Below, piece after piece: positions 1 through 12,744 of a stretch of 64,000 bases of DNA (position 1 is the first letter of the stretch; every line of letters begins with the position of its first letter). A program made the position numbers and the translations under genes. The DNA is taken from positions 2,356,001 to 2,420,000 of the forward strand of contig JAGPXD010000006.1 of the NCBI GenBank assembly GCA_020746995.1, read 5' to 3'. Below the pieces are notes generated by a model. It was given only the letters and a program-made list of their open reading frames with translations. It did not search any database and was not told the DNA's origin. Source of the stretch: Plectosphaerella cucumerina (taxonomy: Eukaryota > Ascomycota > Sordariomycetes > Glomerellales > Plectosphaerellaceae).

Positions 1-917
1 GTCGGGCAACACCTTGATCGTCGAACTCTACAAACCGACCGGGCAGTGCAGCCCATCACTCTGTCACATCTCGTCAGCGATCCCCTCTTGCCACAATCGA
101 TGCCACAGCCTCCCCCCCGTCTGTGTCACGGGACCGCTCCGAGTCAGGCCACGGCGCGGGGAAGTTGGTGGCCAGGCCGGTCGTCGCAAAACATCAGGCG
201 AGATGTGGTCGGAGGTGCGAAGAGACTTTGCTACTCGTGTCCTGTCCTTCTGCGGGGTCGGACCGAGCGAGTCATCAGTGCTGTCTGTCGCTGTCGTTGG
301 TCGTCGTTTCGGCGGTGACGGACGGGGAAAAGCCCCCGGCGTCCGAGCCGCTCGCCCCGGGACTTTCTGTGCTTGTAAATCAACGTCCCCGACTCGCCAA
401 ACCCCGCGGTGTCCTGCGTTTGATCCCATGTCATGTCGAGGCAGCGCCCGTTTGTCGCGGAGTCCCCGGCATTGATTTCGATTTAGAGTCCTTCTTGGCT
501 GTCATGTTTTGTCATCACGGCCCCCTTTTCGCAGTGGATGAAGCCAGCCCCAGACGTCGTGGCCAAGAGGAGGGCACCCGGATTTAGAAGGCTCTGATGC
601 CGACAGCGTTTGAGGGAACCAGATCGACGAACGTCCCCCCGGGAGTGAGGTCGTTTCAGGGGCTCGGGCCCCGGAAGTGATAACTTCTGCTGGCACGGGC
701 GATCTAGATTGATTGTCACACCAGGACATTGAACGACATCTCCCAGCTTATCTTTTCTGTGTTATATTACTCCCGTGATAAGAAATCGTCCCAATTCCAC
801 CGATTCGTCAGAAGCAATCATGACGATACACGTCAACACGCCTATAAACATTACATATTAAAACCTTGTCTTCACTAGACTGTGGCATCATCATGCCAGC
901 GTTGCCTCGTGTTGCCC
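1..917. other. Intergenic; left edge to 3' end of WSC gene
   Basis: No coding region can be supported. Open frames occur on both strands, overlap one another and show low-complexity or unrecognisable translations. The last part is expected to hold the 3' UTR of the WSC-domain gene, which is transcribed leftward and stops at 918. Nothing else recognisable was seen. Confidence 0.6.
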
Positions 918-2743
918 CTAGTTCCCTCCGTAGGTAGTGCACTTGCCCGCCCCGCTGACGTTCTTGTTCACCTTGAGGCAATCGGCATACTGCGCCTTGC
1001 ACTTGAGAGTGGCAGTGCCGAACGAGTCCTTGAAGAGGCCGAGGAGGAAGCGCTTCTCGAGCGCCGCGGGGTTGGGCGACACCAAAGCGCCCGTCGCGCC
1101 GGCACTGCGCCGGCTCTTCCGGCCCTTGCCCCAGGAAGAGCAACCCTTGGCGTAGACGTCCTTGCACGAGTCGAACTGCTCCTTGCACGCGTCGGCGCAG
1201 GCTCCTGGCACCTGCGGCCGCTTGTAAGGCTTGCACTTGCGCGAGTCGGCATGCCAGTACAGCTTGAACGGGTTCTGCTTCCAGTCGTCGGCGAGGTCGT
1301 TACATGAGACGAAGGGGAGCTCGACATCGCCCACGGGCTTGCCAGGTCCGTAGCCGTAGAGCCTGTTGGTTGGCTGGACGCAGATATTGGTGGGCTCGGG
1401 GACATCAGGCGTGGGGGGGACCGTCGTGGTCGTTGCGCACGGCACTGTCTTGGTTGTCGTCGTGGGCTTGTTGCCTCCCTTCGGGGGCTTCTGGGAGAAG
1501 CACTCCTTCTTGGAGCACGACCCGGTCTTGCCCTTCTTGCACTTAGATGAGCAGTAGGTGTTGACGCTGCTGCACCACTTGCCAAAGTCGAAGCACTCGA
1601 GCGCAGCCGGCCATCCTGCATACTTGAGGCACGAGGCTACCTGAAGCTTGCACTTGGCCTTGCTGACGAGGCACGAGCCAAGGTCGCCAAAGTCTGGCAG
1701 GGGGCTGCTGCACCACTTACCACAGCAGTACTCGTCCTTAGGAGGTGTGACAATCTCGGTGGTGCAGACAGCCGGCTTGCTCGTGGTGGTTATTGGGGCT
1801 TTCGTGGTCGTCGTGATGGGAGGTGGTGTGGTGACGGGAGGATACTGGTCGGTTGTCGTCTCGGGAGGTGCCTGAGTCGCGGTGCTTGTGGAAGCAATTG
1901 TCGACGAAGTAGAGGAAGTCGAAACAGGGAGGGACGGCTCCTCATACGGGGGCTCGGGCTCATGACCACACGGCTCAAGAGATTGGAACTCCTTGGCCAG
2001 GAAGATGTTGATGCGGCTGCGCCCACCGCACTGCTGCGAGGCATCCCCCTTGCAGGGCATGTTGCACTCGCCGACGTCGACCTTCTGGGTGTCATTGGCC
2101 AGAACAACGCCGCACCAGCACTCTTGTCCGAATTCAATACCGGCAAAGGGGAAACCACCGTCTCGACAGGCAGAGAGACACAGATCAGGAGTCATCTGGG
2201 CGGCGTCGAGCTGGTCCTGGGGCCAGGAGAGGGTACGGCCAGCAGAAGTGCTGCCAGTCCAGCAGCCCGTGTCGACATAGTTTTCGACCTCGATGTCGCT
2301 GGCCGGGGGGAAGGTCGGGTCGGAGTAGAGGGACATGCTCTTGTCGCCGCCGCAGTACTCGTCTTTGTTGCCGTTGCACTTGAAGGAGCACTTCGAACTG
2401 TCGAGCTCGTCGCCTTTGACGGTGTTGCCGCAGTAGCAGACGCCGCCATACTCGAGTCCGGCGTAGCGGTAGCCGTTGCCTGGATTGTCAGCAAGATGCA
2501 ACGATAGGAATCGGTATTGACTCCCTTACCCTTGCACTCAGCGACGCACTTCTCGGTGGTCATGTCCTTGGAGCTAGTGGACGAGCGGTAGTTGAGGGAC
2601 TTGCCGTCGACGTTGGCAAAACATCCAGTGTAGAGGAAAGGCTGGAAGGGGTCGACACAGGGCGGCAGCTCAACATGCCACGCCTGGGCGGTAGAAGCGA
2701 GAGTAACGGCCGCAAGAGCGGCCCAGGCTCGGATGGGAGCCAT
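918..2743 (-). CDS. Secreted protein with two WSC domains and Cys-rich C-terminal modules
   Basis: Two exons, 2743-2530 and 2479-918, joined across a 50-nt intron (GTAAGG...CAG, branch-like CTGAC); 591 aa. Residues 1-21 look like a signal peptide ending in an Ala-Gln-Ala type site. The first WSC domain is about residues 37-124 and the second about 138-230, each with the family pattern of paired cysteines (for example CYCG and CWCG). WSC domains bind glycans in cell-wall sensors and secreted fungal enzymes. A Ser/Thr/Pro-rich linker with many TTT runs follows, then two Cys-rich segments (one with repeated KWCSS motifs) that I do not recognise. There is no transmembrane helix or GPI-type hydrophobic tail at the C-terminus, so it is probably secreted or wall-bound and not a Wsc1-like sensor. 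A Glu-Lys-Arg site in the last quarter could be cut by Kex2. The intron falls inside WSC domain 1. Confidence 0.9.
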
Positions 2744-2903
2744 GATGGAAGTCCAAGCGAGAGACTGAGATGTGGAAACGAGAGGACGGTTCTCTGTGAG
2801 AGGAGCACGGAGAAGAGTATTAGTGGTAAGGCGCTGCCGCTTGAGAAGAAAGGCGCGTGAAGAGAAAGAGGGAAACATCATATTCGGGTCGCGAGCAAGG
2901 GGG

Positions 2904-2912
2904 GATATATAG
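2904..2912 (-). promoter_or_regulatory. Putative TATA box of the WSC gene
   Basis: A TATATA-type element reads on the minus strand about 165 nt upstream of the chosen ATG at 2743. Position and orientation fit a core promoter; there is no expression evidence. Confidence 0.4.
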
Positions 2913-5900
2913 TCATCCGGTGGAGGGTGCCATTGGTGAGATTGACATGCGAGCGGCACTTCAGGCATATGGGCCACTTGACCCTGGCCAAGAGATATCG
3001 TGAAGGTGCGGACGCCACCGGCAGGTCGACGGCGGACGGTTCAGGATGCGACGTTGCGGTGACAGCGTAGCGCCAAAGACCAGGGCCTCGCCGGCCAAAC
3101 TGCCGCGGCAGCGCAGCCTCCATGACAGGCCAAATCATCTACACTGGTAGGATACGATGTTCTCGGCAGTCGACGGCGTTCTCAGGAGGACGGTGGATGG
3201 ACGAAAGAGGTCTGAGCATCAGATGGGTCTTGCTGGTGATGAGGGCACAAGCCGAGGCGAGGCGTGATGCCGAGGAGCCAGCTCCTGCACGGCATGTCCG
3301 TCGACGTCGAGCTGCAGGCGGGGGGCCTCGGCAGCTTGGCTCAGCTGAAAGAAAGCGCCTTGTGTAAGTGTAGCGAAGTGGTGGGTGAGCAATATCGAGT
3401 GCTCTTCTGAGCTGTGGAGGGACAAGCCGCGGGGTGGACGGGGCGGACGTCCTTCGCCTGGTATGACAAAGAGAACGGCAACACAGCGCCATGAACCGGC
3501 AGGCTGGACATGGAGATGGCGAGCTTGGCCGCGCGATGTTCGGAGAGAAAATTAACGAGACCAGTGACGGCAAGAGGGAATGTGGTCAAGGATAGAAGAA
3601 ATGCCCGATCAGTCGGTGTGGGGACTTCCCAGCCCTGATCGGGATGGCCGCTAACCACAATGCCACTCAGGGGCGTCCGGTGGCAGCAAGAGGCCGTTGA
3701 GGGCCAAAGTGTTCCTGCATTAGTGCCTGCCACAGCGCCTGTGCCCCTCCACCCGATGGACATGTTCAGCTGAGGGGAGGAGCGACCGGCAGGCGCCTTC
3801 CTCTGCACAGAGAGAAGGTGTGGTTCGTGAGATCAATATTGTGACCCTGCCTTCCCTTTGCCTGTCAACAACACCATCAACATCATCCATCACGGCCACA
3901 GCCTGGACGATTTGCTGCACTGCAACGACAGAACATCATCGTCATCACTGCCCTGCGAAAAAACTTGCTTATCTTCGACGCGACTGCCACATGGACGCCC
4001 ACTTCGTTCCCTTTGACCTCTGCTCCGCCCACAACGCCAGGACATCGGTGCACTTGGCGCTCAATGTGACGCTCAATTGTCGAAAAGGGGCGAGACGCTG
4101 CAGGCAATATCGGTTTGCCAAGTGAACCACCCTCACTTGGTGGCTTTCCTCCGTAACACGAAATTTGGCTGCTGCCGGCCCTTTTCAGCGGCAGCCATCT
4201 CTTGGCCCGAATCATCCTCGTGCAGAACATCTGGTCGGCACGTGAGAAGGGACAGATACCCTGCAGAATGTTTCCCGGCATCTTTCGAGAAAATGCTAGC
4301 CACCGGCCCAGTACCGTCACCGGAAAGCAAACACCGCGTTTCAAAACGCCGAACCTCAGCTTTCATCGAACCAAAAGCCTTGGGACTGTCTTCCAAGCCT
4401 CCAGACCTCATGAACGGATCATCGGCCGGGTGTCGTCCGTTTGCTGTGCACAGGCTGCCGAGACAGCCCGCGCCTACGCTTGCTAGCGTCGCTCAGGTGG
4501 TCCAAGAAAGACGGCCGCTCTTCGGGAGGATGGTGTCGTCGAGCTGTCATCTTTCGCCAGCCACAACCGCAGCTGCCGGTTGTCCAAGCCTGTTGACGAT
4601 CGAGAGCTGTCAATCACTTCGGAACTGCCCTCTGATGCGGCCTTGCTCCTTCGAAGTCAACCTGGAAATCATGCATTCCGTACACCATCCATGCTTTCTT
4701 AGCGGGCGGCCAAAGACCAGAGACTGCGGGAAGTTGTCGATCCTGGGGAGATCTGCGCCTCGACGATCAGATCCCAGCCCTATGGCGCAGCACGCAATCC
4801 AGACGCGAAGAACATAATCGCCTTGCCCCAACGAAGGCTCGGCCGGCCGGCCAGGCAGGACCGAAAAACCGGACGGCAAGGTGTTTGTGTAGTTTTTGAA
4901 AAGTACGGGCGCCTCCAACGGCCAAGTTCTGGACTCCTTCCTTTTCTGCTTTCAATTACGAACACCGCAGGCTGGGCTGCGAGCAAGCCAATAGCGACGC
5001 CTATTCTTTCCATGGGCACTTCGCCCGAGTGGAGGCGCCGCTGTTAGCGATCGTGGCGCAGGCTTCATCCAAGAGAAACACGCAAGCCAGGATCGGTCAC
5101 GAGCTTCTCCAGTGGACACTCCTGAGAGGCACGACGAGCACGATGGCTCGATACCGACTGATGCTCGGCCTGGGCTCGCCCGTGGTAGCCTCAATCCCGG
5201 CCAGCCACTTGGTCGACTTTGGCACCGAAAGCGCAAGAATGATGCGCCCGGCTCAAGTCTGGCATCCCATCTTGAAATCGGACGCACACCTCAGTCTGCT
5301 CGTACAGAGGATCCAGGCCTGATGGAATGCCCATGGAAGACTGGCTCCCCTGTCCTGCAACTACTCGATGGCCAGACTCTGACAGCCTGATTTGGAATCT
5401 GCAACTACGCATGCGTACCTTGTACAGAGCCCGTCTTGTAACGCGAGCTGAACCGTGACACCAGCGTTCGGGCCGCGGAAGGCCTACTCTTCGTGGACAC
5501 CATGCTACGGAAGGCAGGTGCCTCTTTGCCCCTGTGCTTGTCTCCCCGCGCTCGTCTTCCTGCGCCCGTCTCCCCGCAACATCTACAACGCCAATAGGCT
5601 AATTAGCTGATGAATACCAGGGCCCTCGCATGCTGTCGCCCGAAAGTCACACAGCCTCTCAGGCTCGCAAGGCCTCCTGCGCCCAGGCGGGCCTCCCGTC
5701 ATGCACGTCGGCTGAGGCAACGCCCGAGTTATATGCATGCCAGCAATTTAAGCGACTTATGATGATCTTCAACCATGCAGAGGTCCACGCGAAGGACCGC
5801 GATCCCGGACGGCAAAATTGAAGATCAAGGGATTTCTATACGGCGTATGGTTCTAGGACCCTGTGGCCAAGCGGCACGCCGCAGGGCTGTGTGGTGCCCG

Positions 5901-6024
5901 GCAGGGCTCGAGGCGTGACAGGCAAGGATGTGTCTACACACTCCCATATATATAACGGGCTGCTGGATCACCAAACGACAATGAACTCGTCGACGATTCT
6001 CACCACTATCACCGACATTCCACC
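2913..6024. other. Intergenic, about 3.1 kb, no supported gene
   Basis: This lies between the divergent WSC gene (minus) and S33 hydrolase gene (plus). The longest open frame, 4077-4817 on the plus strand, gives an unrecognisable basic, Ser/Pro-rich translation and is overlapped by minus-strand frames of similar quality. It is best read as promoter and intergenic DNA. A small or spliced unrecognised gene cannot be excluded. Confidence 0.5.
5947..5955 (+). promoter_or_regulatory. Putative TATA box of the S33 hydrolase gene
   Basis: A clear TATATATAA run lies about 70 nt upstream of the ATG at 6025 and in the same orientation, which is good spacing for a fungal core promoter. Confidence 0.5.
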
Positions 6025-8180
6025 ATGGTCGTCTTTTCCGTGTCCCCTACCGCCTCGTGGCTGGCTGCGGGCCTCTGTGCCATCAGCCAGATCCAATCGG
6101 TCTCTGCAATGCTGCCCGGTGCTCCTCACAGCAGCAGCGGCGGCGGTGGCCTCCACAGGCGTCAGTTCCAATTCCCCGACCATAAGTGGGCAGCGGTGAG
6201 TGATCGATGTATCAGAATCACACACAGGGCAGCAGTCTCATGCCTAGGTTCATCACGCAGATCAAGCCCAGCAAAGAGCTCGAGTGGCAGCCATGCTACA
6301 CGGACGACGACCCGACTCTCGTGTGTGCCCGACTGATCGTCCCCATGGACTACGAGAACTGTGCCTCGAACCAGACAGTCACGCTTGCCGTGATCAAACG
6401 TCCTGCCCAGGACACGGAGAACTACCTTGGCCCGGTGTTCATCAACCCTGGCGTATAATTGCCCTTGAATAATGGTTTTACACGCTCATGCTGACACTTT
6501 GTCTGTAGGGCCCTGGCGGGAGCGGTGTCGACTGGTTGGCGATGGGTGCCGAAATTCTTCATCGTCGAGTCGGCGTCAACCATGTGGGTTGCAAAGGACA
6601 CTTCGTATAGGAAGCCCACACTGACAAAGGCTTATAGGATTTGATCAGCTGGGATCCCAGAGGAGGTGAGTGCCACCCTATCTCCCCATTACGTTTTGGA
6701 ATAATCACTGACGCTTTTTATCATCAGTGGGAAGAACCACCCCCAAGCAGGCATGCTGGGCCAACGGCCAGCGCCGTGCCATCTGGAACGAGAAATGGGC
6801 CGAGCTTGATACCTTGGCCGAGTTCGATGACCCTAATTGGATCAGACAAGTGATTGAACAGTACAAGTACGAGCACAAGGCCTGCGAGGATATGCTTGGT
6901 CGTACCGGCATTCTCAAGCATCTACATACCGCAGCTCACGCCCACGACTTGGACCGTCTCCTCACCGCCACTGGCAACAGCATGATGCGCTTCTGGGGAG
7001 TCAGCTGGGGCAGCGTTCTTGCGACATACTACGCCTCCATATTCCCCCACAAGGTCGAGCGCATTGTCAGTGAAGGTAAGTTATGCCCTGGTAGACCACA
7101 GTACCACAATTTCCTAACGTGTGCTCGATAGCGAACGTCGACGTCCGTCATTGGGTGCAGGGCGGCCTCGTCACCGAGCTTGATGATGCCTCACGGCACT
7201 TCGACTACCTCTACAGGACCTGCGCCGCCGACAAGGACTGCCCTCTGCACGAGCCCACCGCTGAGGGTGTTAAGCAGCGCCTGGATAAGATCCTCGATGA
7301 CCTCGCAGCTCGCCCCATCGTGAAGTGGCGAAGTGGCACCTACAGCCCACTCCCCTATCTCTACACGATCGCACACGCCAGGTCTGAGTTGGACATGGGC
7401 TTCCGCGAGACAACCTACTTCCTGAGAAGTGTCGTGCAACAGCTTGCTTCACTTGAGTGGACCCTCGGCCAGACAAACTGGGACCATCTCGACGGCTGGT
7501 CCGAGAGGAGCGCCCTCGGAGACCCGGAAGCGTCCGCCGAGTTCATGGACGTGAGGCGCTGGGACGCATACGACCCGGACTATCGCGTGAGGGTGCTCAG
7601 GTCCGAGGAAATCACACAGTGCAGTGACTGGCCCGAGCTGAACCTGGATATTGAAAACGTCCAGTCCGAGGTCAAGGAGGCCCTGGCCATCTCGCAAACC
7701 GGCGGACTCAGCGCCATGTGGAAGGTGTGGTGCGCCGGCGCGACGCGCCCCAAGAAGCGGTACGAGGGTCCTTTTGGCGGCAACACCAGCTTCCCCATCC
7801 TCTTCCTCAACAGCTGGGACATTGTCACGCCCGTCGTGTCTGCCTTCCGCAACTCCGAGATATTCCCGGGCTCCGAGGTCGTCACCTTGGATGCGTACGG
7901 CCACGGCGCCACGATGGAGAGCGACTGCATCAACGCCCACGTGTACGCGTACTTCCAGAACGGAACCATGCCCGAGACCAACTCGACGTGTGCCGACATC
8001 CCCGACATCAAGTATGGATGGGGCGACTGGGAGGACAGCGCCCCCGAGGAGGATGAGGATGTCTTCCCTGCGGAGGATGGGCCGCTGAAGGGAGGTATCA
8101 GGAAGAGGGGGGTAAGCCCCTCGGCTGAGGACCTGTATGATAAGATTCGGAGCCGCGAGTCTCGTCTTTGGAGCATCTAG
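6025..8180 (+). CDS. Secreted alpha/beta hydrolase, S33 / TAP-like peptidase family
   Basis: Modelled as six exons: 6025-6185, 6248-6452, 6509-6583, 6638-6665, 6728-7075 and 7132-8180 (621 aa). The N-terminus has a hydrophobic signal segment followed by a dibasic His-Arg-Arg site. Joining exons 2 and 3 restores the family oxyanion motif NPGGPGGSG; exons 3-5 restore DLISWDPRGVGRT. The nucleophile is Ser249 in GVSWGS. Asp502 (in NSWDIVTP) and His530 (in AYGHGA) complete the triad in the TAP-like C-terminal domain. Family members release short peptides or hydrolyse small amides and esters outside the cell; the substrate here is unknown. Intron 1 is the uncertain junction: a good GTGAGT donor at 6196 leaves only a 32-nt in-frame intron, while a weaker donor at 6186 with the TAG at 6245-6247 keeps the frame and the length, so I used the latter. 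Confidence 0.88.
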
Positions 8181-9350
8181 TTTTGCTTTGAGTCCAGATA
8201 GACAGGCGCCCCGCTGCTGGCTGGGCGTTTGCATAGAGTGATGGACATGCGTGCTCTACCACTAGTCTGACGTTACATCTCTTCAAGCTAGAAAAGGGAC
8301 TTCAGCCATAGTAATAACATGCTGTTGACCAATCTAGACATATTGCCTGTATTGGTGTGTCTGCGGACTTGATGCTGGTGACAGCCTACAGGGACAAGTC
8401 CAAAACATCACTCCCATCACTCCTTACAGGTGTCCTTTAGCGTCATGCATCTGAGGCAGCCAGAAAAGTAAGCCTGGAAAATAGTCAAAAGACCCCCTCG
8501 GGCATCCTGCTATGCAAGAATCTGGAGGGGTAGAAAACCGCCCAGCTGTGGGCAAATTTTACTTGGGCACAAGGAATCACCCCCTCGCCATGTCAACAAT
8601 ACACCAGGATTGTTACCGCTAAACTGCGGTCGCGTTAGGACATCGACGGCTGTAAAAGGCAGGGAAATTCAGCGGGTTATAAGGGAAGGTACGCGTCGCA
8701 TGCATGCTGCGTTGTGGCAGCCTGACGCCTCTTATCCGAACACCGGGGCATCCCGGCCAGACACCACCAACACATCAACATCACAACCACACCACCAGAG
8801 ACCAGACGTAACGTGCAATGCCATACTCATTCTAGACTGGACTCCCCAGCTTCCTCTAGTATATCGGGAAGCCTTGCCTCTAAAGTACACCCGGAAAACC
8901 AGGGGACAGGGGGCGCTTGCTGGACATGGGAAAAGGGAGCAAAGACTCGGGTTCGTGCAAGGCATATGTGTGTGTGTTCGCGAGATGTAGGGAAGAAAAA
9001 CACAACATTAAAATAGACAACCAAGGCCGTGAAACTCCGATGCAGCTTTTGTTCCATGCGACCCTGCTACCCATGGCCGCGCTGGACCCGGACCCTGTTT
9101 AACCCTTTGCTTTCCCGCTGGCCCCTCATCCTCCCGCACACAACCGCGGCGACCGTTTCTCTCTTCTCTTCTGATGATCCCGGTTGTGCGTGGAAAAACT
9201 CGACGCTTCTTATTCTTCTCTGAATCTTCCTTCGCTTCTCTCTCGCTTCGCTCAACCTCAACTCTTCTTGCTCGGGCCTGCCGCGGCAGGCCGGCTGACG
9301 GGAATTCCAACGCTGGAGGAAGGGTATGTGACGACGGCGGCGGGGGGGCT
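8181..9350. other. Convergent intergenic region
   Basis: This is the space between the convergent S33 hydrolase and eIF3a genes and is expected to hold both 3' UTRs. A CA-rich stretch lies near 8760-8800. No coding, RNA-gene or repeat signal is convincing. Confidence 0.55.
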
Positions 9351-12300
9351 CTACGACCGGCCCTCGCGGAGGTGGCGGGGCACCCACTTGCCGGCACCGC
9401 CCGAGGGCTTGAGCTGCTCGGCGGCGGGGACGGGGGACTCGGTGCGCTGGGGAGGGGCGTCGCCGCGGCCCGAGGCGGTGCGGCCCATGGGGGCGCCGCC
9501 GGAGGCTGACCGGTAGGGGGCCGAGGCGGGAGGGGGCGTGCTGCTGTCTGGGGTGCCCTTGGCGGCCTCGCGGTCGCGCCAGCTCGGCCTGTTGCCGCTG
9601 CCGGCGAGGGCGAGACGGGGAGGACCGCCGCTGCTGGGACGGTCGCTGGAGTCGGCACGCTCCATCGGCGGCGCGGCCTGGCGGGGGGCGGGTGCGGGAG
9701 GGGTGTTGTCGGAAGCCTCGCCGGCGGGCTTGGCGGCCTCCCTCTCGCGCCACTTGCCGGCGCCGGGAAGGTTGAGGGGCCTGCGACCCTCGGAGCTGGG
9801 CTCGGCGGGGGCGGCGGAGCGGATGGGCGCGGCAAAGGCCTTCTCCTTCTCGGCCTTTCTCCTGGCGAGGGCCTCCTCCTCGCGGCGGGCCTGCATGGCG
9901 GCCTTCTCGAGGCCCTCCTGGCGCTCGCGGTCGCGCTGCTCCTTGAGGCGGGCCATCTCGGCGCGCTTGGCCTCGGCGCGGGCCTCCTGCTCCTCCTTCT
10001 CCTTGGCGGCGCGCTCCTCGGCCTCGCGGAGAGCCTGCTCCTGCTCCTCGCGCTCGCGCTTCTCGCGGAGCTTGCGCTCGCGGTACTCCTTCTTGCGCGC
10101 GGCGATCTGCTTCTCCAGCTCCCTCTCGGCGTCGCGGCGACGCTTCTCGAACTCGTCGCGGCGGCGCTCGTGGAGGTTGGCGCGGAACGACTCGTAGTGG
10201 GGCATCAGCCTGCTGAGGCGGTGCTTCAGCTCGACCGACTCCTTGTGCTTGGCCTTAGACTCCTTGAGGGTCTGGGCCTTGGTCTGCTCGTAGATCTCGC
10301 GGTCGCGCTTGATCTGCGCGTCGTAGTCCTCGCCGAGCTTCTTGACCTCCTCCTTCCTGAAGGCGCGCTCGAGATGGTCGATGCGCTTCCAGACGATGCG
10401 GAGCTTCTCGTTGACGTCGTTCTTCTCGCGCTCGAGCTGAGCGACCTTCATGGCACGGATGACGTTAGGATCGATGTTATCGAGGTCCTCGAGATCCAGG
10501 TCGATATCCTTGGCTGACAGCTTGAGGTCCGCGATCTGCTTCTTCAGCTCGTCCTTGCGCACGCGGTCGCGGTCCGCCTTCATGCGCCTCTCCTCGCGCT
10601 CCTTCTGCTCGTTGGCGAGGCGCTTGTCCTCCTGCTCCTGCAGGATCTGCTCGCGGAGACGCTTCTGGCGGGCGGTCTCGCGCTCCTTGCGGGCAAGGAT
10701 CTCGGACGCCTCGTCCTTGCGCTTCTGAATGGTCTCCCTGCGGCTGATGATGGCAAGGTTCTCCTGCTCGGCGCCGGCCTTGGCGCGGGCCAGGGCGGCT
10801 TCCCTCGCATCGACGCGGGACTGGTTGAAGCTGGGGTCGATGTAGAAGCAGGTGGTGTAGACGGCCTTGGCGAGGCGGGTGAGCTGCGAGCGCACAATCT
10901 CCGAGGGGGTGCTCTGCAGGCGCTGGACGGCGCTGCCGTCGGCCTCGGCGGAGCCGGCGCCGGCACCGGCGTGGGCGGCCTTGGATGACGAGTAGACGTC
11001 GTTGTCGAAGCTGAGGACGCCGCTGGAGTGGTCCATGCGGATGGACAGGTCACCCTTCTTGTTGGCGTTCATGATGAACTTCTCGATAGTGCCCCTGGTG
11101 ACCTGGAAAGGCTCGGGGAACTGGGCCAGGCCCTCGACGAAGGACAGGTCGACCGTCTCGTACACCTGAGACAGCTGCTGGAAGAGACGGGTGAGGATGA
11201 CCTGCTGCAGGGGCAGGACGTACTTCTGCATCTCCTCATCGGTGCCGATCTTGGCGAGAATGGGGGAGATCTTCTTGCAGATGGAGAGGGGGTGGAAGTC
11301 GACCTCGAGAATGTTGTAGAGCTCGCGAATCTCGGGGCGGGCACGCTTCAGGAGCGACTTGGACAGGGCGTCGCGGAAGAGGCCGGCACGGGTGGGAGCC
11401 TGGGCCATGCCAAGAAGGTGAGTCAGACGGGCGTTCTTGTTCTTCTTGGACTCGTCAAAGTCGACCATGGCGCCGCGAGACCTCGTCGTGCTGATGACGG
11501 GGATGGCGAGGGCGGACAGAAGGACGAAGGAGGCGGCCTTCTGGAGGTCGGCGTCGGTGGCCGGGGGGTTGTCCGACTTCTTGCCCTGGCCGGAGGCGAC
11601 GAGGGCGGCAGACTGGCGCAGCAGGGTGTAGTAGCGCGACCAGGCGGCGGCGTGGAAGAGGTAGTTCTCGCCGACGAGGAAGATCCTCGTGAGCTTCTCG
11701 TAATAGTTTGCCATCATGACGTTCTTGGGAGGGCGCTTGCTCAGGTTGAGGAGGGTGTGGATGTCCTCAACGGAGCGGAAGGCCTCCTGCCAGAGCTCGA
11801 GCTCAACAGCGACGTTAAGCTGCTGGAAGCGAGTCTCCAGGTGGCGCTGGAGGGTGTCGGGGTCGCTCAGGTTGATGGCGTGCATCTGAGTCGAGTACTT
11901 GGCGGCAGTCTGGACATGGTTGCGGAGGAGCTCGCAGAGGCGGCGGAACTCGGTCTTCCTGGCGTACTTGAGGCAGAAGTCGAAGGCCTGGAGGGCGGTG
12001 CTCTGGTAGAGGGTCTCGAGCCTGGCGTTGTTGCGCAGGATGTCGAGGACGGTGCGGTATGCCTCCCAGAGGAACTTGAGCCAGGGGGTGACGATGGCAC
12101 GGTCGGTGCGGTCGCGGGACACCTCGCCGGAGACGGTGGCGAGGAGGATCGACTCGGGTGTCTCGCTGGCCTCGAGGTCTTCGACGTTGTCGGAGGGGTT
12201 GGTAGCCTCGAGGGTGGACTGGACCTCGTCGGCCTTCTGCTGGGCGGTGGTGACCTTGTCGGCAGCGAGTTCGATGAACTTCTTGAGAACCAGCTCGATG

Positions 12301-12744
12301 GTGGCGACATTGGTGTTTTGGCTGATGTTCTTGTACTGGTAGAGGGCGTCCTTGGCCAGCTTGCCCTTCTTCTGCTCGACGGAGAGCTCGACGAGCAGGA
12401 GCATCACCGGCTCCAGGGAGACGATGGGAACATTGCGAGAGCGCTTCGAGGTGATGTGCTCGTGGAGGATGGTCAGGGCGGCGGAGGCTTGGTTGACGCC
12501 GATGAGTTCGTGGGCGCGCTTGAGAACATTCTCAGGCTTCGCGTGAGGTGGAGGAGGCTATGGATGATGTCTGGTTAGTGACTGCTTCCAGGAGGAGGCC
12601 TTGCTTGGGGCCTTGGTCGGTCGTGATGACGCGGGTGGTGGTGGTGTGTGGTGTAGGGAGGGGTAGCATCTCGCTTGGGTGGCTCTTCTTCGTTGTGCGT
12701 CTCGGGAGGGGGTCGGATCGGGGTCGGAATGGCGGACTCACCAT
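9351..12744 (-). CDS. TIF32: Eukaryotic translation initiation factor 3 subunit A
   Basis: Two coding exons: 12744-12742, which is only the ATG, and 12557-9351, split by a 184-nt intron (GTGAGT...CATAG). The join gives MPPPPHAKPENVLKR, the conserved fungal eIF3a start; total 1069 aa, normal for the family. eIF3a is the scaffold of the eIF3 complex, bridging the 40S subunit, mRNA and other initiation factors in the cytoplasm. Residues about 1-450 form the helical repeat part of the PCI module, about 455-515 the winged helix, about 585-900 a long charged coiled coil rich in Arg/Glu/Lys, and the C-terminal ~170 residues are a low-complexity Pro/Ser/Gly/Arg tail. It is divergent from the G-gamma gene across about 2.4 kb. 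Confidence 0.97.

Noticed and set aside
4077..4817. 246-codon plus-strand frame between the WSC and hydrolase genes
   Set aside because: No recognisable domain, no codon-bias contrast with the opposite strand and no splice continuity; left as intergenic.
11028..12578. 516-codon plus-strand frame opposite eIF3a
   Set aside because: It is the antisense shadow of the highly conserved eIF3a coding sequence, with a Leu/Glu/Val/Gly-rich translation caused by codon bias.
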